A stretch of DNA of 64,000 nt from Polychytrium aggregatum (lineage: Eukaryota; Chytridiomycota; Chytridiomycetes; Polychytriales): positions 1-64,000 of the forward strand of contig NW_026516203.1 in NCBI RefSeq assembly GCF_025602895.1, given 5' to 3'. How positions within the stretch are numbered: the first letter of the stretch is position 1; each line of letters opens with the position of its first letter. Position numbers and translations under genes: made by a program. Shown piece by piece: positions 9,701-19,133 of this stretch. The notes below the pieces were generated by a model. That model saw nothing but the letters and a program-made list of their open reading frames with translations. It did not search any database and was not told where the DNA came from.

Positions 9701-10432
9701 CACCAGCCGCCGCCGCCCGGACCGCCCCGACCCCAGCCCGTCCCGATCAAGACCCTCATCTTCGAGGACCACATGAAGAACGGCTTCGACCGCTCCAAGC
9801 AGCTCACCGCCGCCTGCACCCCGTCGACCAAGATGTCGGGACTCTGGGAGGCTCGCGGGTACCAAGGATCCATGATCATGCTCATGTTCATGGTCCGATG
9901 GCGACTCGGTGCTCTCCCAGGCCACTTCAGATTTGGCTACCGCAAGTGCAAGAACCTGGCTCGACACGGATCCGGGATCGACTTGACCAGGACCCACGCA
10001 CAGCAGTGTGTGGATCCGCATCAAGTCCTGGTCCGCAAGGTCGCAGCCCTCAAGACGGCCCACCCGACTTGGGTGGAAAGTGGTATAGCCGGAGTGGGAC
10101 CAGTGGACAAGCTGCTGGACCTGCTCAGTTTCGATCGCACTCCCCCTCGCAGTCGCACCCCTCCCGCACTTGGATCACTTGCTGCTCATGTACCCGCTCC
10201 CCGCACTGCCTTCCGAGCATTCGCACTTGGTGCACACCCAGCACCACCACCCACTCCCACACCCAGTGTAGTCCCACCCTTGCAGTCTCTCCCTGCACCC
10301 TCATCACAGCGTAGTATAGTGTCAGCACTTGTCATTCCTCCACCCCGACCCCCCCTCGATCCTGCTGTTCCCTTGTGGGAACTGCTCGAAAATGTGTTCA
10401 CCCGCTTGGTCTCAGACCTTGTGGGCAGCTGA
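6758..10432 (+). CDS. LINE ORF2: endonuclease plus reverse transcriptase
   Basis: A 1224-residue protein that nicks target DNA and reverse-transcribes the element RNA. The N-terminal quarter is an apurinic-type endonuclease (VASFNVCGIN, VVGDFNAHLS, TTIDYIFVS, SDHFPIWATL). The central half is a reverse transcriptase with LVFLDIKAAYDTVW (motif A), GLIQGSVLSPLLFS (motif B) and the catalytic box SLWFADDGVLIC (motif C). The C-terminal part includes a Cys/His-containing stretch (FGYRKCKNLARHG ... HAQQC) and a Pro-rich tail. No RNase H is visible. The start ATG at 6758 overlaps the ORF1 stop as ATGA, which suggests translation by termination-reinitiation. It is uninterrupted. Confidence 0.95.
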   Translation: MNPHPSQGGGRAQTSLTVASFNVCGINVNDVELKNLIDTNDIDFVGVQETLADLEPRSPLCGYAVKVPGPRCRAGRGIAILYNPARIDPHDFTNIEVSDKGDAMWVTYKHVIHIGNFYLSPSLKLDDYREALQSIHTKAALPDAQVIVVGDFNAHLSALSGLPTPLRGREKILEDTVSRAGLRVVPPAVIPTHTRQRGPSWTTIDYIFVSHRQANNDPLLQVDTAGAFRGQSDHFPIWATLRVQPKYYPKVDQWQWKIAQLEDPAVRAQYLLALLDERERGLQRIQAALRPISRGSVIPISESAAQDCIDRAWSIMIALITTAADSTIGKASIKTVWKDPALIPEMRQLRERRRDLIYQLKLPGLSLRVAEDKRAELRAVRKQEKNLIVQSRRAAETLAMNKLHSLNASEVAKSLAAMKKRKELDDAFHFDNSDEALERLVVHYGKVSSHSQDTPGAAFDRTVGPRPLDTVPRLLPEDRSIPRLSSDEVADAIVKSPKRKSSGPDKIKAEMLHPVAPVVAPWLRAILLAALKASVVPTEWNTVLIHPVYKNKGSILDPAMYRPIGLTQVLRKIAERVLLPFLTREIGIMDIAQGGFRPDRGTLDQVYSLDALVRMNKIRDDEYSLVFLDIKAAYDTVWRERLWDKIATRGAGPVAVGVLRAMFDRTLVRVASKGRTSQPVWLQKGLIQGSVLSPLLFSAHIDDLPGLLRAEDGLVLASSRHHRLRVNSLWFADDGVLICPAGRTQAMLDICERHSIDNRYRFSPPKCEVLYSACNVDQLHPAKLYGTELPKVLQFRYLGVMVDIDGFRPDLQFDKLLRKVHMVTDTVVGLGITLGKVSAKTITQVYKTFVRPTLEYGMAMDIPDPALRDRLDDAQMTALRTMFRVGPGTPVGAMHLNCGLPKMSVRVKMLALQNWARWDDQVSDGDKMLSMILRNKIIAPYHPDQFLGQGVRADPHWAMVVRRQEADHSLTATEIYRGKTRHQPPPPGPPRPQPVPIKTLIFEDHMKNGFDRSKQLTAACTPSTKMSGLWEARGYQGSMIMLMFMVRWRLGALPGHFRFGYRKCKNLARHGSGIDLTRTHAQQCVDPHQVLVRKVAALKTAHPTWVESGIAGVGPVDKLLDLLSFDRTPPRSRTPPALGSLAAHVPAPRTAFRAFALGAHPAPPPTPTPSVVPPLQSLPAPSSQRSIVSALVIPPPRPPLDPAVPLWELLENVFTRLVSDLVGS

Positions 10433-10560
10433 GGCAGCACTAGGCTGCAACAGGAGTAAATAGGCTTGCCTGTGTACTCAACGTGCCGGGGTACCAACCT
10501 GTTGGACCTGATGGCTTGTCTTCTTGAATAAAGTTGACTATAGTAACAAAAAAAAAAAAA

Positions 10561-10857
10561 CCGAAGGTGTCGGGCCTATTGATAAATTGTTGGATATGCT
10601 GGGAGAGGTTGGCAAGCTGGAATACGAAGAACCCATCGTGGGACAGGCCTTCAACGGTCTGTGGACTGATCTGGAACAGATCTTCCATACCCTGATGTGG
10701 AGACTCGCTGGATGGCAAGCCAGGCCCGGCGACATTCCTGAGTGGGACATTTAAACACTCGATGTACTCCATGAAGAGCGAGATGCCGGGGACCACGGGG
10801 TCCTGATGGCTAGTGCGCCGCCACGGCGGCGCACAATAAAGAAAGAAAAAAAAAAAT
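10561..10857 (+). mobile_element. 3' tail of a second, different LINE family
   Basis: Immediately after the poly-A of the full LINE, the sequence encodes about 63 residues (EGVGPIDKLLDMLGEVGKL ... GDIPEWDI) ending at TAA around 10752. These align with the ORF2 C-terminus of the complete LINE (AGVGPVDKLLDLL, and LWELLENVF versus LWTDLEQIF) but diverge clearly. A short 3' UTR with a perfect hairpin, AATAAA and an A-rich tail ending at about 10857 follows. It is a 5'-truncated copy of a related family; the full LINE abuts its truncation point. Confidence 0.75.
10813..10834 (+). other. Perfect 10-bp hairpin in the LINE 3' UTR
   Basis: Arms gtgcgccgcc (10813-10822) and ggcggcgcac (10825-10834) are exact complements around a 2-nt AC loop. 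They lie just before AATAAAG and the A-rich tail. Such terminal hairpins serve as reverse-transcriptase recognition elements in some LINEs; that role here is inferred. Confidence 0.7.
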
Positions 10858-11403
10858 AACGATTGATTCCTCCTGTCAGGATCAACGGTATAAGCCGATG
10901 GCAGGCGAGCCAAAGGGGATCAAAGTTGTTCTGAAAGCGCGAAATCTATGGCCTACTACTGGTAAACTTTCAATAAAGCGCACGCTATCGACTGATCGTC
11001 AATCTGACTCGCAGAGGTGGCAACAGGTGCCTTGTTGCGCCCCACATCTCCTGGCCGCTCAGCCTGACTTCAAGGCACACGAGCCTCTCATCGCCGGTAT
11101 TGAATCGCCCGCTGTTTGAGGCGGCCCGGTACTGAGATGAGCTCGCAGCTGATATGCATGGCTCCACACGATGTGGTCTTTCTAGGTCGGTTATCGGCGT
11201 GGTGGAACCCCATTTCTCGGTCCCTTGGAGTTCACCTCAGATCCTGAGCATGGCAATAAACTGGATACCGGTCGAATGTAGCTCGCTCCAAATGTTCTGA
11301 CCCACGACTACTATTCAAACAATGACCACTTGACTGTACACGACTCATCATCTCTGGAATGCGATATATTGGGCGTGCAGGCTCTGTCATTGCGGCAATG
11401 TTC
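10858..11403. other. Intergenic, 3' side of the CAMSAP-like gene
   Basis: No gene seen. This should contain the 3' UTR and terminator of the minus-strand gene ending at 11404. Short ORFs here have no recognisable features. Confidence 0.5.
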
Positions 11404-14400
11404 TCAATGCCGTTTCGGTGGCTGTTGAGTGCGCTTGGATGCCCCAATGACGACAGCATGCACCGATCGTCCCCAGCTGTGTGTTGGGATGGGCTTGAAC
11501 TCCCTGCTTCCCGAGTCATACTTGTAAAACTCCAAAACATCATCCTGTCGCAGCACATCGGGGGCGCTGCTGTGAGCATGGGCAACCGGCGGTGCATAGA
11601 CTCTCAGGATTTGCTCGAGATGCGGGTCATACGAATATAGACCACGGAACCCATGGTTCTTGCGGTCTCGGAGCAGAACCACAAAGTGCTGGGCAGATGA
11701 CTCGGAGAGATCCTGCAGGCATGGAAACAATGCCCTTATGTCAGTTTCTACATCGATCGTGCTCCACCCCTGCATTTTCGCAAATATTATTGATCTCGTA
11801 CCTCCAGCGCTTCGCGCTTGATCTCTTCATTCACGGTTCCGGCGAGACAGACATGCATCAGCGCGTTTCGAACAATCTGGCGGTTGGATTGTGATGACGG
11901 CGTCACCCGCACTTGTCGTCGCTTTGAGACTTCGTGAGCCGAGCCCGGTTTTCCTCTCGCCGGTTTGACTTCGTCGCTGCGAACATTTGCAGTCCCTGTT
12001 TGTCGAAACTTGTTAATACACCGTCACTTGGAGTGAGATCGGCAGTATTGTATCGCCGGCCTCAGTTGTTCACGGACAAAATTTGCAGGGCATTCGCATA
12101 CCCTCGGTCCGCGTTCGTTCCTCGGCCTTGCGTGCTCGCTCTTCCTCTCGCTTCCTGGCTTTCTCCTCGAGCTTTCTCTGCTGCTCAGCAAGCCTCAGTC
12201 TGTTGCAAGGGTCATCAATCGTGTCTAGTACCCATTATGCGGCGGTGTCCTTGAATCGTCATCAGTGATTCTGCCGACCAATCCTGGGCTCACTCAATGC
12301 AGCATTATATCAATCAGCCGATGGATATCCCTGACGATGCCTACCTTCGCAGCTCCTCCTTCTTTTTCTCGGCCTCAGCAAGTCGGTACTGCTGCTGCTC
12401 TTTGAGATCCAATGCAGCCTTTACTCTGCGCGAGAGTTTGGTCTTGATAGGACAAGATCGGCATTAGCGGCTCGTTGAATTAACACTGCTGTCGCTCCCG
12501 GATGCTCCACCGCATCCATGCGACGTACCTCCTTGGACTTGTTCGGAGACAGTCCTTGCTGGCTTGTTTCCGGATGATCTGCGTCGATATCCGTGCGCTC
12601 CGCCTGATTTGCTTGAGCTTTGCTTGGTGATCTTGAACGCTCGATCCTTTCGGCTTCCTCCATACTGTAGGTCCGCACGTCGCTGAGTCCTTGGTCATCC
12701 GATCCAATGCTCTCAGCTCTTCGGGGCCCATGGTGTCTTTCCAGGTGTGGCTCTGCTGCCTTTGCGATATGGGGCTCGCTTGACATGGTGCGCTTTGTGC
12801 CATGATTTGGTGTGTTTTCAAGCTCTTCTTTGGCTATAATATCATCCACTCCAATATGGCCACCAAGATCATCAAAGGTCAGTGCACGCCCGTCTTTGTG
12901 TCCATGATGGTTGATCTCATCGATCGTTGATATGCCGCTTGATATGTCAATGTTCTCTACCGCATCCTGCGAACCGCCATGATGGCTCGATTTGACTCTG
13001 CGGCCTGGTGGGGTGTCATTGTTTGACTCTGTCTCAGAGTCCTCGCTTTCAAGTACTTCCTCGACTATACCGTCACTCTCCAGCCCCTGCACCTGCTCCT
13101 CGATATCGTCTTGACTCAGGGGCACGAACACAGAGGCTGACATGAGCTCTCGGTCATGGACACATGTCGATAGGCTTATTGACTCTTGGCTCTGGGACCG
13201 ATTGTGGTCAACATCATCTGCCGTGCAAAACTCGTTCCGGTCTCCATCGTCTGACGAGTCGTCTTGAAGCTCGTATTCATGCCGTTGGATGAGATCAATC
13301 ATGCTCGCACCCTCGGTCCACGGACGGATCGCGTACGAATCCTCCAGCGACAAGCCCAGCCCGGCAGTGATGTTTGTTGGGGCCGAGGCCGAATATTCGA
13401 TTGCGGCTATAACGGCGCGATCAACTGTGCCTGTTTCCCACTTGTCCGCCTTTTTCTTGTCCTTGCTGCGTGAGGTAGCCGCTGGCAGAGACTGCTCCGT
13501 GCGGCCGACAGTGACGTGTCCTCCACTTGCATTCGAGGTACTTCTGAGCTCATGGTGCTGCTGGCTGAGTTTGCTCTTTGATCCGTCGGCCGCCATCGCG
13601 TGAGATGAGTTCCTGGGTCGTCGATATATTTTTCTGCCTGGATCACTTGGCTCAGATGCTGGAGCGGCAGCGTGGTTTCGCTGTTCGATATGCGCCACCA
13701 ACGGTACTGGGCTTGATCGAAGCGGTGGAAGCCTGATCGAGAGAGTGTCGGCAGGTTTCTTGGGTGCGACAGGCCTCTTGATAGATATGGGTGCAGCATT
13801 TACCTGCAGGACCGATGGCAAACTGAGCGAGACACCTGGTCCATCACGGACTGCGATTGTTGAGGGTACCATCCTGTGCGAGGTATCGGTTCTCTGTCGG
13901 AGCTTAGGGGTTGATGCCGAGGCTCCATACATCGGCAGCTCAGACTCTCCTGGAGTGATGCACAGATGATGTTGCTCCTTGCTCGGCATCTCATCCACGT
14001 CGGCCCTACCGCATGCCGATACTTCCTCGTAGCTTTCTGTATCGATGTCAGGAGTCACTGCAGGTAGAATCCTTGCTTTTGGCTGCAGCTTGTTGGGCTT
14101 CTGTGTCGTTTGGGAATGCGCTGCTCTTCGCCCTCCGCTCCGTCCACGACCCCTTTCGCGAGTCTGAGACGCTATCGATTCTACCGAGGTCTCAGGCTCT
14201 GTTGGGTGTTGTGTTGAGCACTGTGCAAGTATCTCATCTGGGGCATCATTTTCAAGTTGCAGACATTTGGCACCAGAATCGACCGAATCGCTTTGAACTT
14301 GCTCCGGAAGGGCCCGAGAAGAACCAACCCAAGACTCTGCTGGTGCAATATCCAAGAGACTGGTAGATGAAATCGTGGTCCCTGTTGCGTTTGGAAAGCT

Positions 14401-17115
14401 GTCGAGCTCTAGCTCTGCGCGACTGCACCGAGTATCGAGCGGTTTGTTGTTTCGGACGACGCCCTCGGCGTCGTGTCTCATCAGTGCGATAGCACCCGCA
14501 TCGAGCTGTAAGCCTTCAATCGGAACGGCCGAAGCAGCTCCGTCTTGCTGTGTGTTGGTATGGCGTATTATGCTGCCTTGATCCATCCCTGGCCGACCAT
14601 TCGAGTCTGTAGCAGAGCAGTCGTGTGGATACAAATCATCCGATCGTGTCTGTGTCTCACGCGACCCTGTCAGAGCCTGGTTTGATGAGATGCCGATCTG
14701 CGACCCCGAGAGTGAGGAGCCAAAGCTGATATTGTTGCAAACTTTGTTCTGAGCGGTTGGATCTTGAGCTTGCGGTCTCTCTCTTGATTCTGACACTCCA
14801 CTGCAATTCGATGAGATTATGAATATGTGAAGCAGAGCACCTGTGGCCGGTTCAAGTCATATTATATCATAGCATGTGGAGACTTGCCTTTGGGACCTTT
14901 CGTCCTCTGATATTTTGCAGGCGGGTTGCGACACAAACGCCAATAGCTCGCAGAGAAACGCCAGTAACAAGGCCTTGCAGGAGGCAAGAGATGATGCTGA
15001 GATGCTGTCGTCGCCAAAGAACATGGCTGCCTCAGAGGCTCGGAATGCAGGGGTTGGAAAGCCTTCGGACTCGAGCATACTATAGATGCAATCAAACGCT
15101 TGCTCTGAGTCTGCTCCGCATTCGTCCAAGTTCATAATGTGCTTGTGGATCTGTGTCAGTGTGTCAGATGTCAGGGACGGATTCTCGCGCCGCATCGCCA
15201 AGCAAGCAGTGACATGGCGGATGCTCTTGATCAGCCGTTACCGATGATGGGCCGCAATAAAATCCACAAAACATCAACCAGGACTTCCAGTGGTTGAAGG
15301 CATGGTACAGATCGTCGCTCTCATCGCACGATAGCACAGCCGCACGGTATGCAGGAGGGGCGCCATCCGTCCGGCTTCTCGCCTCGGCTTGCACATGGTT
15401 GAACCACAACAGCAGTCCATCCTCGAGATCGAATGGAGAAAACTTGAGCGGCCCGGTCTGGAAATGAATCGGCGACTGGACATGGCTGACAATCTGCGCA
15501 ACATCTATCCTGGCCTGAGCGTCGGCTGACATGAACGCGTCAATGATCTTTTGGTGTATCGTCTGGAGATATGTGAGAAATCCGAATCGGTCCCAATCAG
15601 TACTTTGATGCCTGGTCAGACTCACGAACCTCAACCCCGAACTGCACGATAGCGTCTCTGCCAAGCCCAACGTGGGTCATATCACAAACCTCATAGAAGG
15701 GCGACTTGTCCATGATCATTTCTTTGATCGAGTCACGGACATTCTTCTTGAAGGAGAGGAAGCCGCGCTCCATCAGCATGTCGACAGCCTCCATGGAGCG
15801 CGACGTATCCGTGCCGGAACGAGAGGGCGTCGGGAGCCCTTGAGGAAAGATATAGTCCGAGAGCAGTTGATACAATCGGCCACTGCAGAGCAGATCAATG
15901 AGTGGGCCGGGAGCGATTTCTCGCACGTTCTAGTGGACGATCATCGATAAGCATCATGTCGCGAGCTATTGGACGATGGACAGCAAAGAGGATTTCCCGC
16001 AAATCGAGATGCTCGATGATCTGGTGTCTCGGCATATCACAGCATCTCTGTGGGGGTGCACCACGGATACCCACACAATCAATTTGGGCGAGACATTCAG
16101 CGATTCTGAGCTGTTCGAGTTGGACCGCGCTGGCATGCGATGTCAGAAACAGGAGCATCCATCGCAGATATGGCTTGAAAGTGCTCTACATCATCAGTTT
16201 AGATCAGTTTGATCAGTGGTACGCGCCTACTGTGGCCCTAGCTAAAGTTCCAGCAATGCTCTCAATGCCCGTGTCCCGTGTATTCAGATGATACTCACCT
16301 CAGAAGGCTCGTAGGCCACTGCCTCCGTTTGGTCGTCGGCCGGGAGAACTCCTTCGGGCGAGGTTGGAGCAGCCGAGCGCAGTCTTGCTGATGGCGCTCG
16401 ATGCTCTTGCTCATAGACCGACCGCAGCACCGAGAGTATCTGCAAGGCAGCCTCGGCAGACGGCAGGCTGTCCGTCCCTGACACAAGCCGGGCCAGGATG
16501 TGCTGTTGCTGCTCGGTGAAGAGAAAGCTGCAGCTTTGCAGTCCCTGCTGCAGGTTCCGGTAGTTGTACGGGGTCAAGTCGACCATTTGCAGCGCTTCGT
16601 CAGTGGCGTACCACGACAAGTCGACATGTGACGGTGCTATCATGGACAAGAGCTGACAACCGACAGCGAATCTGTCAGCCAAATGATTCGATACTCTCCT
16701 TGATGGCTCAGTCGGCGAGCCACGCGCGGCCGAGCCAGAAGCAACAGAAATTGCCGAAACAGTGCGCAATCCACCACACCTGCACTAACGCAAAGCCATC
16801 GGCCACGTCTTCGTGCTGGAACGGCACTTCGCGATCGAGAAGCGATGCGAACCAGCACAGATCGGAAGTGGAAGTCGGAGCGTGCATTTCGCGCATTGAT
16901 GTCGTGGTGCTGTCGCGCCGGGGTGTTCCTGGACTTTGTTGACTGGTGCAAGTATTCGTATCTCTGTTCTGCGCTGCTCGCCGGCGATCGATGCTGTCGC
17001 TCTGCTCGGCTGACTCGAGCGTATCGCCAGGCAGAGGCGAGGGTCGGCCAGGCGAAGGAGCTCGGTGGGAACGACGCGCCAGGAACAGAGCGCGCCAACG
17101 GATCACGTGAGCCAT
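11404..17115 (-). CDS. CAMSAP/Patronin-like microtubule minus-end-binding protein
   Basis: Eleven exons fit GT-AG rules and phase: 17115-16780, 16652-16299, 16185-16075, 15929-15630, 15562-15242, 15183-14897, 14800-12529, 12442-12345, 12199-12102, 11995-11802, 11712-11404 (about 1559 residues). The exon 4/5 junction is the least certain. Exons 4-6 form a CAMSAP-type calponin-homology domain: KIIDAFMSADAQARIDVAQI, then FDLEDGLLLWFNHV, then DDLYHAFNH and a C-terminal helix set. Exon 7 encodes about 757 mostly disordered residues. Exons 8-9 encode a basic, Glu/Arg-rich coiled coil (LAEAEKKKEELRR). Exons 10-11 encode the CKK domain: NALMHVCLAGTVNE, HFVVLLRDRKNHGFRGLYSY, FYKYDSGSREFKPIP. CH plus coiled coil plus CKK is the animal CAMSAP order. 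CKK domains bind and stabilise free microtubule minus ends. The start ATG at 17115 is the first in-frame Met; the gene is divergent from TTC4. Confidence 0.88.
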
Positions 17116-17239
17116 GGCATCCGTGTTAGCGCCTGCGACACAGAACTTTTTTCTGGCATGAACCAGATCCGGACGATCAGCCAGAACGCTCTCCTCGCCA
17201 CCATCGGCATCCAAGATATCGGCCGGCAAGATCGCCAGC
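17116..17239. promoter_or_regulatory. Short bidirectional promoter region
   Basis: Only 124 bp separate the start codons of the divergent CAMSAP-like (-) and TTC4-like (+) genes, so their 5' UTRs and promoters must be shared or overlapping. I see no TATA box. Co-regulation is an inference from spacing alone. Confidence 0.5.
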
Positions 17240-18860
17240 ATGTCGCAAGCCCCGCCCATCGACGAGAGCTCAGAGATGCTCAAGCAGCTCGAGGCCATGG
17301 CTGTGGAGAGAGCCAAGGCTTCCCAGCCCGGCCCGTCCGATGGCATTGGACCTCAGCAAAAAGACTCCAAGGAGCTGTGGGAGCAGTTCAACTCGACCCC
17401 GCTGTTCATGAACTCTCTGCCGGAGGATGCAGAGCAAAACGAGACGCTGATGGCGCTGCAGTCGCTCATCTACGACGGAACACAGGAGGGTATGGAGCCG
17501 TTGGGTATTGCTCGATGCGGGTGTCCGGTGGCTTGAGGCATGTGTGGCATGGATCTGACTGCCGTGCCTTCCCGCTCACAGAAATCGCCGAGAACTTCAA
17601 GAACCAAGGCAACGAGGCCTTCAAGGACGGGCCAAAACGGTACAAGGATGCCATTGGCTTCTACACCCAGGGAATCGATGCCAAGGCCAACGACGATGCT
17701 CTGAACTCGGTGCTGTTCTCGAATCGCGCGGCAGTCAACCTGGAGCTTGGTGAGCACCTTGCCTTTTGCCTGATGTCTCATTGCCTGGTGTATTTTGAGT
17801 CTGGTGCTGCCGGTACTCATCGTTGCGCGGACTGAATCTCGCAGGAAACTACCGCCGGACCCTCAACGACTGTGCCAGTGCGCTCAAGTTCAACCCCGCA
17901 AACGTCAAGGCATACTACCGCTCGGCCAAGGCCTGTCTTGCTTTGGACAAGTATGAGGAGGCCCTGGACTGCTGCGAGCGCGGCCTGCTGGTACGAGTGT
18001 CGCAATCGAGTTTTGCATTTGCTTCTCGGATGGGACTGCGATCTGTCACATCCGTCATGTATGCTGAGCAGCACCAACAGCGGTGCGAACTGACCCATCG
18101 TCATCCGTCGATAGCACGATCCGCAGAACAAGGCCCTGGTCGCCGAGAAGGGCAAGGTCGTCAAGAAAATGGCCGAGAGGGACGAGAAGCAGCGAAGGCA
18201 GCGCGAGCGAGAGGCACTGAAGAAGCAGCAGGAGGAGCGCATCAAGGCCGCCATCGAAGTACGGCTTGGATTGCGAGCAGCAGGCAAGATTGCACTATCG
18301 CGACCCATCCTGCGTCTTTGCTAACGATCTCGGCTGTTCTTATTGACCGGCAGCTCCGGGGCATCCGACTGATCACCAATGCACCCAAGATCGACCCGGA
18401 TACCGAAGAAGTCACCAAAACCGCCCCGCACCCCCTTGCCGATGAGCACCGGGTCCGGTTTGATGCCGGCTCCGACCAGCTGGTCTGGCCTGTTCTGTTC
18501 CTCTATCCCGAGTATCACGACTCGGACCTGATCACCCAGTTCTACGAGGACGACACCTTCGCCGCCCACCTCGCCGAGATGTTTGCCGAGCCGCCGCAGT
18601 GGGATGCCAAGCGAGAGTACAACCCGGACACCCTCGAGATGTACTTTGAGACACGCATGACCGAGGAGGAGATCAAGCGAAACCCCAAGGAAGCGCACCC
18701 TCGCCTGCTCAAGATCGGCAGGGATATGAAACTGATCGAGGTGCTGAGCCACCCCGACTTTCGGGTGGTCGATGGTGTGCCGACGTTCTTTGTGGTCGCT
18801 GGCGGCTCGGCCTTTGCCAAGGCATTCCGCAAGAGCTACAAAAAGAAGACACCCAAGTAG
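17240..18860 (+). CDS. CNS1: TTC4/Cns1-type TPR co-chaperone
   Basis: Five exons with GT-AG borders: 17240-17489, 17582-17749, 17845-17990, 18115-18258, 18354-18860, giving 404 residues (human TTC4 and yeast Cns1 are about 385). The N-terminus has the family words LWEQFNSTPLFMNSLPED. Three TPR motifs follow (ENFKNQGNEAFKDG, NSVLFSNRAAVNLELG, KAYYRSAKACLALDKYEEAL), then a charged helix (EKQRRQREREALKKQQEER). The C-terminal domain contains VWPVLFLYPEYHDSD and FFVVAGGSAFAKAF, typical of the Cns1/TTC4 C-terminal 'wheel'. Family members link Hsp90/Hsp70 to clients, including translation factors in yeast. A branch-point-like gctaacg precedes the last exon. No defects seen. Confidence 0.93.
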
Positions 18861-19133
18861 CCGGCGGTGTTCTTTCGGCGTGAGTTGCCATCAATTTGTC
18901 CCTGAATACACCAGTCTTGTCCTTGGGTCTGTCCCTCCCTCAGCGGCCAGAGCATATTGCTTCGGTCGTCTTGGGTCTGGTCGCCTGCTTGGGAGTGCTT
19001 TGCATCTGGCCGCGTCGATCCCGCCCTCGCCGGCTCTCACTCCCATCGCATCCGTTCCATCACATCCCGCTGCTGGATCGATTGCCTCTGCTCCTGTGCT
19101 GCCGCTGCCCCCGACTGCTTTGGTACCAGCGAC

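Larger units (their letters stand above)
1164..10560 (+). mobile_element. Full two-ORF LINE (APE-type non-LTR retrotransposon)
   Basis: The element has a repeat-bearing 5' UTR, ORF1 (1409-6761, split by an LTR element), ORF2 (6758-10432) with endonuclease and reverse transcriptase, a short 3' UTR with AATAAA near 10527, and a 13-A tail ending at 10558. The true 5' end is uncertain and may lie anywhere from 374 to 1163. ORF2 is open throughout, and ORF1 would be open without the LTR insertion, so the copy was recently competent. The clade is unassigned: I see no RNase H domain. Confidence 0.88.

Noticed and set aside
7634-10063. 809-residue open frame on the minus strand opposite LINE ORF2
   Set aside because: It is an antisense shadow produced by GC-rich third positions. 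ORF2 on the plus strand carries all the endonuclease and RT motifs.
15475-15625. Alternative CAMSAP exon 4 donor (gtgagt at 15625) with an acceptor inside the CH domain
   Set aside because: It would delete the KIIDAFM segment that aligns without gaps to animal CAMSAP CH domains, so the phase-0 junction was preferred, although its donor is weaker.
16708-17346. Minus-strand start of the CAMSAP-like gene extending to 17346
   Set aside because: That extension overlaps the first exon of TTC4 on the other strand; the ATG at 17115 avoids the overlap and keeps the frame.
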